Assembly (NCBI RefSeq): GCF_032463525.1 | Contig: NZ_CP135971.1 | Coordinates: 2,790,001-2,854,000 of the forward strand | Source of the DNA: Pseudomonas sp. DTU_2021_1001937_2_SI_NGA_ILE_001 | GTDB taxonomy: Bacteria > Pseudomonadota > Gammaproteobacteria > Pseudomonadales > Pseudomonadaceae | Direction: 5' to 3' | Length of the DNA stretch: 64,000 nt | Shown here: positions 17,959 through 26,362 of the stretch, piece after piece | How the letters are laid out: each line of letters starts with the position of its first letter | Position numbering within the stretch: the stretch's first letter is position 1 | Notes under the pieces: generated by a model | Databases searched by the model: none | What the model was told of the DNA's origin: nothing | Seen by the model: only the letters and a program-made list of their open reading frames with translations | Made by a program: the position numbers and the translations under genes

Positions 17959-19064
17959 CCCGTCGTACCGCGTTTTTCTCTGATGAACTGTGTTTCTGGC
18001 ACAGCGCCGGCATGCATGCCCTGATCCTCCCTGTGGGCGGTTGGGTGCAGCCGCCCAATGCCGCCAGCTTCGCTGAGTCCCCCGACAGCAAGCGGCGCCT
18101 GAAAAGCCTGCTGGATGTCTCCGGGCTGGGCCGGCAGTTGTCGAGCCCGGTGGCCCGCCCCGCCGATGAAGCGGACCTGCTGCGCGTCCATCCGGCCCAC
18201 TATCTGGAACGCTTCAAGGCCTTGAGCGAGGCCGGCGGCGGCGAGCTGGGACCGCAGGCGCCCATCGGCCCAGGCACCTACGAGATCGCCAGGCTCTCGG
18301 CGGGCATGGCCATCGCGGCGGTGGATGCGGTGCTCAAGGGCGAAGCCGACAATGCCTACGCGCTGTCGCGCCCGCCGGGGCATCACTGCCTGGCCGACCA
18401 GGCCATGGGTTTCTGCTTCCTGGCCAACATCCCGGTAGCCATCGAAGCCGCCAAGGCCCGGCACGGCCTGGGCCGAGTCGCGGTGATCGACTGGGACGTG
18501 CACCACGGCAACGGTACCCAGTCGATCTACGCCACACGCGCCGACGTGCTGACCATTTCCCTGCACCAGGAGAACTGCTATCCACCGGGCTACAGCGGCG
18601 CAGAGGATCGCGGCGAGGGCGCCGGGGCCGGTTTCAACCTGAATATTCCGCTGCCTGCCGGCAGTGGCCACGAGGCCTACCTGCACGCCATGCAACGCAT
18701 CGTACTGCCGGCCCTGGAGCGCTTCGCCCCAGAGCTGATCGTGGTGGCCTGTGGCTTCGACGCCAACGCCGTGGACCCCCTGGCGCGCATGCTGTTGCAC
18801 AGCGACTCGTACCGGGCCATGACCGCGCTGCTACGCGAGGCCGCCGAACGTCACTGTGGCGGGCGCCTGGTGATGGTCCATGAAGGTGGCTACGCCGAGG
18901 CCTACGTGCCGTTCTGCGGCCTGGCGGTCATCGAGGAACTGGCCGGGGTACGCACCGCCGTGCAAGACCCGTTGCTGGAGCTGCTGCACCTGCAACAGCC
19001 CGGCGCAGCCCACAGGCGCTTCCTGCTTCAGCACCTCGACACCCTGGCCGTACAGTTGGGCTGA
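17955..19064 (+). CDS. Histone-deacetylase-family amidohydrolase (class II HDAC-like)
   Basis: A 369-aa zinc amidohydrolase of the HDAC / acetylpolyamine amidohydrolase superfamily. The active-site blocks are all present: SRPPGHHCLADQAMGF (His pair), VIDWDVHHGNGTQ (zinc Asp and His), CGFDANAVDP (zinc Asp) and HEGGY (catalytic Tyr). Bacterial members deacetylate acetylated polyamines or other N-acyl amides. It sits in a LuxR / outer-membrane protein / MFS / HDAC set, which suggests uptake or export of an amide followed by hydrolysis (inference). The start overlaps the MFS stop. Confidence 0.9.
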   Translation: MTRRTAFFSDELCFWHSAGMHALILPVGGWVQPPNAASFAESPDSKRRLKSLLDVSGLGRQLSSPVARPADEADLLRVHPAHYLERFKALSEAGGGELGPQAPIGPGTYEIARLSAGMAIAAVDAVLKGEADNAYALSRPPGHHCLADQAMGFCFLANIPVAIEAAKARHGLGRVAVIDWDVHHGNGTQSIYATRADVLTISLHQENCYPPGYSGAEDRGEGAGAGFNLNIPLPAGSGHEAYLHAMQRIVLPALERFAPELIVVACGFDANAVDPLARMLLHSDSYRAMTALLREAAERHCGGRLVMVHEGGYAEAYVPFCGLAVIEELAGVRTAVQDPLLELLHLQQPGAAHRRFLLQHLDTLAVQLG

Positions 19065-19078
19065 TGCCCGATGTCATT

Positions 19079-19104
19079 CCAGAGCCGCTCAGGCGCGGCT
19101 CTGG
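19079..19104. terminator. Bidirectional hairpin between convergent genes
   Basis: CCAGAGCCGC and GCGGCTCTGG form a perfect 10-bp stem around a 6-nt loop between the HDAC-like gene and the convergent hybrid kinase gene, overlapping the 3' end of the latter. It lacks long T-runs. Confidence 0.6.
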
Positions 19105-21581
19105 GTGACCTTGCGCAGAATCCGCGACAGCTGTTCGACCGAATACGGCTTGTGCAGCAGCTCGAAGCCGTCGGTGCCGTGCTTGGCCAGCACGTGGCTG
19201 TAGCCGGAGGTCAGCACCACCGGCAACTGCGGGTAGAGCTGGCGCAGTTCGTTGACCAGCTGCAGGCCGCTCATGCCCGGCATCACCACATCCGAGAACA
19301 CCACGTCGAAGCCGGCGGCATCCTCGCCCAGCTCGGCCAGGGCGCTGTCGGCGTCGGTGGCCAGGACTGTCACGTAGCCCAGTTCGGCCAGAGCCTGGGT
19401 GGCGAAGGCACCGACATCGGGGTTGTCCTCGACCACCAGCACCCGGGTGCCGTGGCCGACCACCAGCGGCTGGTCGGCCACAGGCGGTTCGGGCGTGCAA
19501 GCCGGGGCTTCGACGCGCGGCAGGTAGAGGGTGAAGGTGGTGCCCTGGCCGACTTCGCTGACCACCGTGACCTCGCCACCAGACTGCTTGGCGAAGCCGA
19601 ACACCTGGCTGAGTCCCAGGCCGGTGCCCTGGCCGATCTCCTTGGTGGTGTAGAACGGTTCGAAGATGCGCTCCAGCAGGTTGGCCGGAATGCCAATGCC
19701 GGTATCGGTGATCGACAAGGCAACGAAGGGCCCGCTGATCGGCGGCTGGCCATGCATGGTCGGCATGGACTCCACCGCACGCACGGCGATGCTCAACTGA
19801 CCCTCGCCGTTCATGGCGTCACGGGCATTGGCCACCATGTTCACCAACGCAGTATCGAACTGGCTGGGGTCGGCATTCACGAAGCAGCTGCGGCTTGGCA
19901 AATCGGCGACCACCTCGATTCGCGAGCCGGTCAACGTCTTGATCATCGCGCACATCGCCCTGACGCTGTCGCCGGCAGCGAAGACCTCCGGCTTGAGCGC
20001 CTGGCGCCGGGCGAAGGCCAGCAGTTGCCCGGTGAGCTTGGCGGCGCGGTCGACGGTTTCGGAAATGGCCTGGATGTAACGCGCACGCCGCGGCTCGTCG
20101 AGGTCATCGCGCAGCAGCAGGTCGGTGGACGAACGAATCACCGTCAGCAGGTTGTTGAAGTCATGCGCCACCCCGCCGGTCAACTGGCCAACGGCTTCCA
20201 TCTTCTGCGACTGACGCAGGGCTTCGGCCTGCTCGCGCTCGGCGGTCACGTGGCGACCGGCGGCGTAGATACGCCCGTCTTGGAAGGTAGCGGTCCAACT
20301 GAACCATTCGTAGGTGCCGTTGCGGTGCTGGATGCGCATTTCGTGAGGCGCGGTCAGCGGCGCCTCGACAACCGAGTCGAAGGCCACGGCACTCGCCTCG
20401 CGATCATCGGGGTGAATGTGCTCGCACAGGCGCTGGCCGAGCAGTTCGTGCTCGGCCCAACCGAGGAGTTCCGTCCAGCGCGCATTGACCGCCTCCAGGG
20501 CGCCGGCGGGCGAAGCGATCACCAGCAGCTCCTGCGACAGGCCCCAGGCCCGGTCACGCTCAAGGGTGCGCTCGGCCAGCACGGCTTCCTGCGCTTTCTC
20601 CGGTGAGATGTCCCGCGCACTGCAGTACACCTTGCCGTCTTCCAGTACGGCCACCCAGGACAACCAGCGGTAGCTGCCATCCTGATGGCGCGCCCGGTTT
20701 TCAAAGCGCAGAACCGGCTGGCCCTGCACCGCCTGGGCAAAAATCGCCTGGCTGGCCGCCAGGTCATCGGGGTGGACGAACGAAAAGAACGTGGCAGGCG
20801 CGTCTTCCGGCGACCAGCCCAGGGTGGCTCGCCAGGCCGGGTTGGCCGCCTCGATCAGGCCCTCGGCATCGATGACCGACAGCAGGTCGGGGCTGAGCAT
20901 CCAGGTGCGGCTGCGCTGCGTGGCGCGCTCGTTGACCTTGCGCTCCAGCTCGCGGTTGAGCGCACTCAGCTCATCCTTGCTGCGGCGCAGGCGTTGCTCG
21001 GAGCGATGGCGCTCTATGGCCAGGGCAGCGGTCTGGGCAATGACTGCAATGGCCTCGATGTCGCCTTGGGTCGGTGAACGAGGTTCCCCGTAGTACACCG
21101 CGAAGGTGCCGAGGATCGCGCCGTCGGCCGCCCTGATCGGCATCGACCAGCACGAACGCAGGCCATGGGAAACCGCCAGGGCCGCGTAGTCTGCCCACAG
21201 CGCATCGGTGACGATGTCATCGACGAACACGGGCGCGCCACGCGCCACGGCGCTTCCGCATGAGCCGATGCCGTCGCCGATGGAAATGCCATGGATCGCT
21301 TCGTTGTAGGCATCGGGCAGGCTCGGCGCCGCGCCGTGCAACAGGTACTGGCCGTCGTCGCTGACAAACAGCACCGAGGCGAGCATGTTCTCGCTCTGCG
21401 CCTCTACCGCCAGCACCAGGTTGTTGAGCACTTCGGCCAGGGGTACGCCAGCGGCGATCTGCCCGAGCACTTCGCGCTCGCGCTCGATCAGCGCCGTGGG
21501 GGAATACCCGTGCACCAGAAGGTTCACATCGCTGGAAGGCCGTTCGGCGGCCTCTTCAAACACGGAAACGCACTCGGACAT
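19089..21581 (-). CDS. Hybrid sensor histidine kinase (GAF-PAS-PAS-HisKA-HATPase-REC)
   Basis: An 830-aa cytoplasmic hybrid kinase. GAF is at about 35-195 (GISIGDGIGSCGSAV, YYGEPRSPT). Two PAS units lie at about 225-325 and 345-445. The HisKA box is GGVAHDFNNLL with phospho-acceptor H473. The ATPase has NMVANARDAM, DTGIGIPANLLERIFEPFY and GTGLGLSQVFG. A C-terminal receiver (about 710-830) has its acceptor Asp in FSDVVMPGMSG and the conserved Lys in LLHKPYS. It has no membrane segments and no DNA-binding output domain, so it must pass phosphate elsewhere or work as a phosphorelay. The start at 21581 begins MSECVSVFEEA; the ribosome site is weak. Confidence 0.9.
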   Translation of the reverse strand: MSECVSVFEEAAERPSSDVNLLVHGYSPTALIEREREVLGQIAAGVPLAEVLNNLVLAVEAQSENMLASVLFVSDDGQYLLHGAAPSLPDAYNEAIHGISIGDGIGSCGSAVARGAPVFVDDIVTDALWADYAALAVSHGLRSCWSMPIRAADGAILGTFAVYYGEPRSPTQGDIEAIAVIAQTAALAIERHRSEQRLRRSKDELSALNRELERKVNERATQRSRTWMLSPDLLSVIDAEGLIEAANPAWRATLGWSPEDAPATFFSFVHPDDLAASQAIFAQAVQGQPVLRFENRARHQDGSYRWLSWVAVLEDGKVYCSARDISPEKAQEAVLAERTLERDRAWGLSQELLVIASPAGALEAVNARWTELLGWAEHELLGQRLCEHIHPDDREASAVAFDSVVEAPLTAPHEMRIQHRNGTYEWFSWTATFQDGRIYAAGRHVTAEREQAEALRQSQKMEAVGQLTGGVAHDFNNLLTVIRSSTDLLLRDDLDEPRRARYIQAISETVDRAAKLTGQLLAFARRQALKPEVFAAGDSVRAMCAMIKTLTGSRIEVVADLPSRSCFVNADPSQFDTALVNMVANARDAMNGEGQLSIAVRAVESMPTMHGQPPISGPFVALSITDTGIGIPANLLERIFEPFYTTKEIGQGTGLGLSQVFGFAKQSGGEVTVVSEVGQGTTFTLYLPRVEAPACTPEPPVADQPLVVGHGTRVLVVEDNPDVGAFATQALAELGYVTVLATDADSALAELGEDAAGFDVVFSDVVMPGMSGLQLVNELRQLYPQLPVVLTSGYSHVLAKHGTDGFELLHKPYSVEQLSRILRKVTQSRA

Positions 21582-21933
21582 GGATAACGTACCTGAAGCA
21601 TGAAGGCCGCCAGTCGGGGCCTGCGCAGGGTGGCTGTGCCTGGTTTGGACTGCGGCGTGCGCACAACGACTCGTGGGCCGCACACGTACTGCGCAGGCCG
21701 CTGCGTTGATTGCCTTGAAAAACGTTGTTGAAACCAGGATTACGCCGCCGTACGAAAACTGGCGGGTGTCTGCCTAGCTGACAGCCGCGCAGATAAGTTC
21801 GTTCCACACCAAGAGTTTTCGAACATATCCACTAAAAATGTCCGGGCTTGCAGGGAACTATATACATCAAATAGCCACTATTGTTCTCTGATCGTCGCAT
21901 GGAGCAAGGGTCGTTTTGGAAAGAGGTGTCGAA
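21582..21933. other. Divergent intergenic region (kinase / cyclase)
   Basis: These 352 nt separate the divergently transcribed hybrid kinase and MASE1-GGDEF genes. The right part is AT-richer (for example ACTATATACATCAAATAG near 21860) and probably carries promoters. I see no gene, no clear operator and no RNA motif. Confidence 0.4.
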
Positions 21934-23439
21934 ATGCGCCTGAAGGCAGCCTGCATGCTCCTGCTGATCGTCTTCATCGCCGCGCTGTGCGGGATCTTCG
22001 CGCGGCCAAGCGGCCTGCTGTCGTCGTTCTGGCCAGCCAACGCCATCCTGGCGGGCCTGGCGTTCCGTAACCGCGACATGGCCGGTGCCACGGCCTGGCT
22101 GAGTGCATTCATCGGTTTCATACTCGCCGACCTGGTTACCGGGAGCACCTGGTTCCAGGCCATTGTGCTAACCCTCGGCAATGTCGTGGGTGCCTGGGTT
22201 GCCTATGTCCTGCTTTCTAGCCTGTCGGCCCAGCATGGGCAGTTGCTGAGCGGCCGGTCGGTGCTGCACCTCATTCTGGTCAGCGTGGCCGCTTCGCTGT
22301 GTGCCGGCGCCATCGGGGCCCTGGCCATGCAGCACATTTTCGGCAAGCCGTTCCTGGATGGCTTCTACTTCTGGTTCATGGGCGAGCTGTTGCATTACGC
22401 GATCATCCTGCCGGTGATGCTGACCGCAACGCCGCCCCGGCGCTGGCCGCAAGAATGGCGCGATTACCGCGACAGAACCAGCCTCAGACGCCGCGCTCGC
22501 CATGCCACGCCCTTCCTGGCCCTGATCCTCTCCAGTGGTGCCGGTATCCTCATCGGCGGCCCGGGTGCGGTGATGTTCTCGGTGCCGGCCCTGCTGTGGT
22601 GCGCGATGACCTACAACCTGTTCGGCTCCACGCTGGTCACGCTGATGTTCAGTTGCTGGACCATCATTGCGATTTCCCTGCACTACCTCGACCTCTCGGT
22701 ACCCTGGCCGCTGGCCATTGCAGACCTGCAATCAATCCGTATCGGCGTGCTGTTCCTCACCCTCACCCCGCTGACCGTGGCGATCATTACCGCCACTCGC
22801 AAGCAGCTGCTGCGCCAGGTCCAGCACCTGGCTTCCCACGATCAGCTCAGCGGCCTGCTCAATCGCCGTGCCTTCGACGACGAGGCCGCCAAGCGGCTGG
22901 CTTCGCTGATGCGGCAAAAGCGCCTGGTGGCCGTGCTGATGCTGGACATCGACCACTTCAAGCGCATCAACGACACCTGGGGCCACTCCGCAGGCGATCA
23001 GGTGCTGGTCACTTTCGCTCAGGTGGCCAGCGGCTGCCTCGACCAGAAGGGCATCATCGGGCGCATCGGCGGTGAGGAATTCTCGGTACTGATGCCAGTG
23101 AACTCAGCAACCGAAGCCCTGCGCATCGCCGAAGAGATCCGCCAGCGCTTCGCCCAGGCGCCTGTGGACGGCGGGCAAGCCACCACCATCTGCGCGACGG
23201 TGAGCATTGGCGTGGTGGTCGCGCGCGGGGCCGAACATCTCAAGCATCTGCTGATCCGCGCCGACCAGGCGCTGTATCAGGCCAAGAACTGCGGGCGTAA
23301 TTGCGTGCAACTGGTGAACCTGATCGATACCGACGAGCCAGATGGATTCTGTGGCATCGGGCAAGACCTCGGCATGCCCCTGCCGCTTGCGCCGAACGAG
23401 CCCAGAGTCGTGGAAGCGCACGTGCGCAGCAGCTGCTAG
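21934..23439 (+). CDS. Diguanylate cyclase with MASE1-like membrane sensor
   Basis: A 501-aa membrane protein. About eight N-terminal helices (residues 5-295) of MASE1 type include the family pattern SSFWPANAILAGLAFRNR. A GGDEF domain (about 310-480) follows, with DQLSGLLNRRAFD, MLDIDHFKRINDTWGHSAGD and the catalytic loop IGGEEFSVL (GGEEF, active type). The inhibitory I-site RxxD is absent: the residues at that position are DQKG. Predicted to make cyclic-di-GMP without product inhibition at this site. AGAGGT before the ATG at 21934 decides the start over a TTG 18 nt upstream. Confidence 0.88.
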   Translation: MRLKAACMLLLIVFIAALCGIFARPSGLLSSFWPANAILAGLAFRNRDMAGATAWLSAFIGFILADLVTGSTWFQAIVLTLGNVVGAWVAYVLLSSLSAQHGQLLSGRSVLHLILVSVAASLCAGAIGALAMQHIFGKPFLDGFYFWFMGELLHYAIILPVMLTATPPRRWPQEWRDYRDRTSLRRRARHATPFLALILSSGAGILIGGPGAVMFSVPALLWCAMTYNLFGSTLVTLMFSCWTIIAISLHYLDLSVPWPLAIADLQSIRIGVLFLTLTPLTVAIITATRKQLLRQVQHLASHDQLSGLLNRRAFDDEAAKRLASLMRQKRLVAVLMLDIDHFKRINDTWGHSAGDQVLVTFAQVASGCLDQKGIIGRIGGEEFSVLMPVNSATEALRIAEEIRQRFAQAPVDGGQATTICATVSIGVVVARGAEHLKHLLIRADQALYQAKNCGRNCVQLVNLIDTDEPDGFCGIGQDLGMPLPLAPNEPRVVEAHVRSSC

Positions 23440-23588
23440 GTGTGCACAGTCGGCGACGTGGCACGTCTGACGCCGAATGCCGCGCTCGACTTTGGCGGGC
23501 GCCAATGCGCATGATCCACTCAACGGCTGATACAGCGCCTTGCTTGCAAGGCTCAACAGCCCTCTTCATCGGCGCGACGGTCTCCAGC

Positions 23589-24284
23589 ATGCTTCCGAAT
23601 ACCCCCCTGCACAGCAGCGCCCGACGCCGCCACCTGCACAGCCTGCGCGGTCGCGTGGGGTTGTGGCTGGTGGCCGGGCTGTCGGTGCTCGCGGGCATGA
23701 CCGATGCCATCGGCCTGCTCGCCACCGGCGATTTCGTATCCTTCATGAGCGGCAACACCACGCGCCTGGCCGTGGCGCTCGGCGACGGCGACCTGCCCGG
23801 CGTGCTGCGCCTGAGCCTGGCGGTACTGTGCTTCGTGCTGGGCAACGCCGCCGGGGTGATTCTCGCCCGCTGGTTCCAGCACCGCGCCGCCCCGCTGCTC
23901 GGCGTGGTCACAGCGCTGCTGCTGTTCGCCGGCTTCTACCCCCAGCCCGAGGTCGGCTTCGTCGCGGCGATCCTGGCGATGGGCATGCTCAATGCCGTGG
24001 TCGAACAAGTCAACGGCCTACCCATCGGCCTGACCTACGTCACCGGCGCCCTGTCACGCTTTGGCCGAGGCCTGGGCCGCTGGCTGCTGGGCGAACGCCC
24101 CCAGGGCTGGCGCGTGCAGCTGGTGCCCTGGACCGGCATGCTGATCGGCGCCGCGCTAGGCGCCTTCATCGAACAGCGCCTGGGCCTGGCGGCCATGGCC
24201 GTGGCAGCCGGGCTGGCCTCGATACTCGCCCTCGCCGCGCTGTTCATCCCGCATCGCTGGCAGCGTACTTTCATGCCGCGCTAG
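23589..24284 (+). CDS. DUF1275 (YoaK-like) membrane protein
   Basis: A 231-aa protein with about six hydrophobic segments. It has the DUF1275 pattern LSVLAGMTDAIGLLATGDFVSFMSGN near the N-terminus, and GMLNAVVEQVNG plus PIGLTYVTGALSRFG in the second half. The function of this family is not established. The start at 23589 gives the usual length; upstream in-frame Met codons (23506, 23512) would add a region without family content. Confidence 0.8.
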   Translation: MLPNTPLHSSARRRHLHSLRGRVGLWLVAGLSVLAGMTDAIGLLATGDFVSFMSGNTTRLAVALGDGDLPGVLRLSLAVLCFVLGNAAGVILARWFQHRAAPLLGVVTALLLFAGFYPQPEVGFVAAILAMGMLNAVVEQVNGLPIGLTYVTGALSRFGRGLGRWLLGERPQGWRVQLVPWTGMLIGAALGAFIEQRLGLAAMAVAAGLASILALAALFIPHRWQRTFMPR

Positions 24285-24316
24285 GTCACGCAGCACAGAC
24301 AGGTAGGACCGGCTTG

Positions 24317-24404
24317 CGGGAGCGAGCTTGCTCGCGAAAAGCTGGCAAGGTCGCTGAGTTTGCTGTGAGTGTGACGCCGTCTTCGCGAGCAAGCTCGCTC
24401 CCAC
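24317..24404. repeat. REPIN, family B
   Basis: GGGAGCGAGCTTGCTCGCGA and TCGCGAGCAAGCTCGCTCCC in inverted orientation flank about 45 nt. This is the same repeat family as at 11.2 and 26.8 kb. It lies between the DUF1275 gene and the end of the bacteriocin/lysis island. Confidence 0.85.
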
Positions 24405-24470
24405 GAACTGAACTGTATTGGTTTTAGCGAGGATGCATTACGCCGTAGCAGTACCCCGTCAGCCCGGGAG

Positions 24471-24743
24471 CTAGCGGCTCTGGCTGCGTTTGATCTGCGC
24501 ATCGACCTGGTCGGCGCAGGTGTCCAGTAGGTTGATCGCCCGGTCCTTCAACGCCCAGACGTCACCGTTGTTCTGCAGTGCACCGGCCTCCTCCTCACTG
24601 ATTCGCTCGCACGGCACCAGCTCGGGAGGTTCGATCAGCAGCACGCTGCTCTTGAGCACTTCCGGCTTTGCCGCGCAGCCCATCAGGCAGAGGCTGAGCA
24701 GCCCAGTCACGCACAGGCTTGCTGTTGCGCTTGAGTTCTTCAA
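24471..24743 (-). CDS. Rz1-like outer-membrane spanin lipoprotein (nested)
   Basis: A 90-aa lipoprotein in a different frame from, and largely overlapping, the 3' half of the Rz gene. The best start is a TTG at 24743, preceded by GGAAGGA, giving MKNSSATASLCVTGLLSLCL and then the lipobox LMGC. The mature part begins CAAKPEVLK and ends in a polar helix. Nested Rz1 genes are the rule in phage lysis cassettes; with Rz it bridges inner and outer membranes for the last step of lysis. It is the last gene of the island. The TTG start is the main uncertainty. Confidence 0.7.
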   Translation of the reverse strand: MKNSSATASLCVTGLLSLCLMGCAAKPEVLKSSVLLIEPPELVPCERISEEEAGALQNNGDVWALKDRAINLLDTCADQVDAQIKRSQSR

Positions 24744-25050
24744 AGTCCTTCCTCGCTTGGCGGGCCTTGCTTTCGCTGGCCTTGAGCCGGCGCGCCAGGT
24801 CGGCCTGGTAGTCGGCGTTGCGTTTGGCTTCAGCGCGCAAGGTGGTGATGGTGGCCTGGCTTTCGGCATTGGCGGCCACGGCCTCGGCCTTGCCCTTGGC
24901 CTCCAGGGCCAAGTCGCCCTGCAGGCGGACCACTTCGATTCTCTGCAGGGCCATCAGCAGGCCCATGACGATGATGATCACCAGGGCTACGGCGGCGATG
25001 CGCATCATGCTGCCGGCCCGGGTGGCAATGGTTAATGGCTCGATGTTCAT
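24595..25050 (-). CDS. Rz-like inner-membrane spanin
   Basis: A 151-aa protein with an N-terminal membrane anchor (MRIAAVALVIIIVMGLLM) and a long periplasmic coiled coil (about 45-115, EAKGKAEAVAANAESQA... KASESKARQARKDFEEL), as expected of an i-spanin. It starts inside the end of the holin gene (ATGA overlap at 25047-25050) and contains the Rz1 frame. Family membership is from architecture and context rather than strong sequence identity. Confidence 0.8.
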   Translation of the reverse strand: MNIEPLTIATRAGSMMRIAAVALVIIIVMGLLMALQRIEVVRLQGDLALEAKGKAEAVAANAESQATITTLRAEAKRNADYQADLARRLKASESKARQARKDFEELKRNSKPVRDWAAQPLPDGLRGKAGSAQEQRAADRTSRAGAVRANQ

Positions 25051-25361
25051 GTCGAATCCGCCTTGCGGTTGATGACCCGCAGCAGCATCTCGCGCATGGC
25101 CGTCACCCCCAGAAAACCGATGGTGCCGCCGGCCGCCACGGACAGGCTGGCGGGCCACGCCATCCACTCGATGACGGTGGACGCCACCAGGCTCAGGCAA
25201 CCGCAGATCAACGACTCGAGGATGATTCGCCAGGGCCGGGTTTCCCTTGCGTCGTACAGCACACGCAAGAACGCGATGACTACCGCCATGATCACGCCCT
25301 GCCATAGAGGGTCCGAGAGGGCCAGATAGATTCGAGCCCAGGAGTCTGGTTTTTCAGGCAT
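25047..25361 (-). CDS. Phage-type holin
   Basis: A 104-aa membrane protein with three predicted helices (LWQGVIMAVVIAFLRVLY; ILESLICGCLSLVAS; LSVAAGGTIGFLGVTAMR), the class I holin layout of the lambda S / LydA kind. Its stop overlaps the Rz start. A holin next to spanins usually means an endolysin nearby, but none is present in the window. AGAGGGAG lies upstream, about 20 nt from the ATG, so the ribosome site is not close. Confidence 0.75.
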   Translation of the reverse strand: MPEKPDSWARIYLALSDPLWQGVIMAVVIAFLRVLYDARETRPWRIILESLICGCLSLVASTVIEWMAWPASLSVAAGGTIGFLGVTAMREMLLRVINRKADST

Positions 25362-25401
25362 AACGGACGTCCAGTGCTCTCCCTCTCGGGAGGTGAAAAT
25401 G

Positions 25402-25428
25402 AAAAAGGCCCGCCGTACGGCGGGCCTT
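25402..25428 (-). terminator. Terminator between bacteriocin gene and holin
   Basis: A perfect 24-nt palindrome with half AAGGCCCGCCGT (25405-25428), followed on the minus strand by TTTTTC and ATTTTC. It lies downstream of llpA and upstream of the holin, so without antitermination the lysis genes would receive little transcript from llpA. Confidence 0.85.
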
Positions 25429-25496
25429 GTGGCATGGAATTAGGAGCAATAGAAAACTCAGTTCCTTCGCCGGGTCCAATCCCACTGATCAGGTCT

Positions 25497-26357
25497 TCAG
25501 AAAGTCCAGACCGGGAAATCTTTCGTTTTCCATGGATCAGTATAAGGATTACCCGAATATCTGGGCATCGTCCGGGTAGGAGTGATCGTTGGCGTGTAGC
25601 CGAAGCGAGCCCAGCAGACGCGATCACTCACAATTGAAAAGGAACCATCAGCCTGCAGGCGGCCGTATGCACTCGGCTGACCAGGGGTGCCGCTGTTCCA
25701 TAGTGCGACACCCCCCGCCCCATAAATCACAAAGTTACCATCAGGCTGCATTACTGCTGACACAGCACCTAGGTTTTGCGTGTAAGAAGCCCAGTGCACA
25801 ACCCCGCCTGCGCCATAAACAACGAGGTTTCCATCAGCCTGGAAAAGTAGCTGCGTACTGCCGATAGCGAAAGAATCACCCGGGTGCAGCGTGGTCCCAG
25901 GCTGTATAAACACTGCCGGAATGTCTGGAGCAACAGGTAACGACATATTGCTCGCCCACAATGGCAGGAGATCAACAATAACCAGATTTCCGTCATCTTG
26001 AAGCTGTAGATGGGTTCGGCTCGCCGCGTCAGTCAGATTTCCGCCAATAACATCAGAGCCCGTAGTGCTCCAGATCCGACGACGATCACCATCACGCAGC
26101 TTAAGGTTGTAGTACATATAAACCATAGGGCTTGGATCATCCCGAACAGTCATCCCTACTTGAGATGAATAAGGAACGCTTGCATCGGCTACCCATACAG
26201 CTGAGTCTCCATCATACAGTGCCAAGTTGAGGTCTTCTTGGGCCAGTAGCTTGAAGCGCCCGTTAGGAGACTGCAGATATTGGCTCCCCCCCAAAAGTGT
26301 CATAGGGGGAAGAATGGATTGACCGTTTTTAGATAGGCTGCGTAGATTCAGTGCCAT
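25497..26357 (-). CDS. llpA: Lectin-like bacteriocin (LlpA / putidacin L1 family)
   Basis: A 286-aa protein made of two tandem monocot-mannose-binding-lectin (MMBL) domains. The N-domain has degenerate sugar motifs QEDLNLALY (40-48) and QDDGNLVIV (120-128). The C-domain has two intact QxDxNxVxY motifs, QADGNLVVY (173-181) and QPDGNFVIY (204-212), and a decayed third, QADGSFSIV. A C-terminal extension ends FPVWTF. This is the architecture of L-type pseudomonad bacteriocins, which kill related strains at the cell surface through BamA. It has no signal peptide, consistent with release by lysis. AAAGGT before the ATG lies in the end of the com-like gene, 5 nt upstream. The base composition is lower in GC than neighbouring genes, a sign of transfer. 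Confidence 0.9.
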   Translation of the reverse strand: MALNLRSLSKNGQSILPPMTLLGGSQYLQSPNGRFKLLAQEDLNLALYDGDSAVWVADASVPYSSQVGMTVRDDPSPMVYMYYNLKLRDGDRRRIWSTTGSDVIGGNLTDAASRTHLQLQDDGNLVIVDLLPLWASNMSLPVAPDIPAVFIQPGTTLHPGDSFAIGSTQLLFQADGNLVVYGAGGVVHWASYTQNLGAVSAVMQPDGNFVIYGAGGVALWNSGTPGQPSAYGRLQADGSFSIVSDRVCWARFGYTPTITPTRTMPRYSGNPYTDPWKTKDFPVWTF

Positions 26358-26362
26358 GTTAT

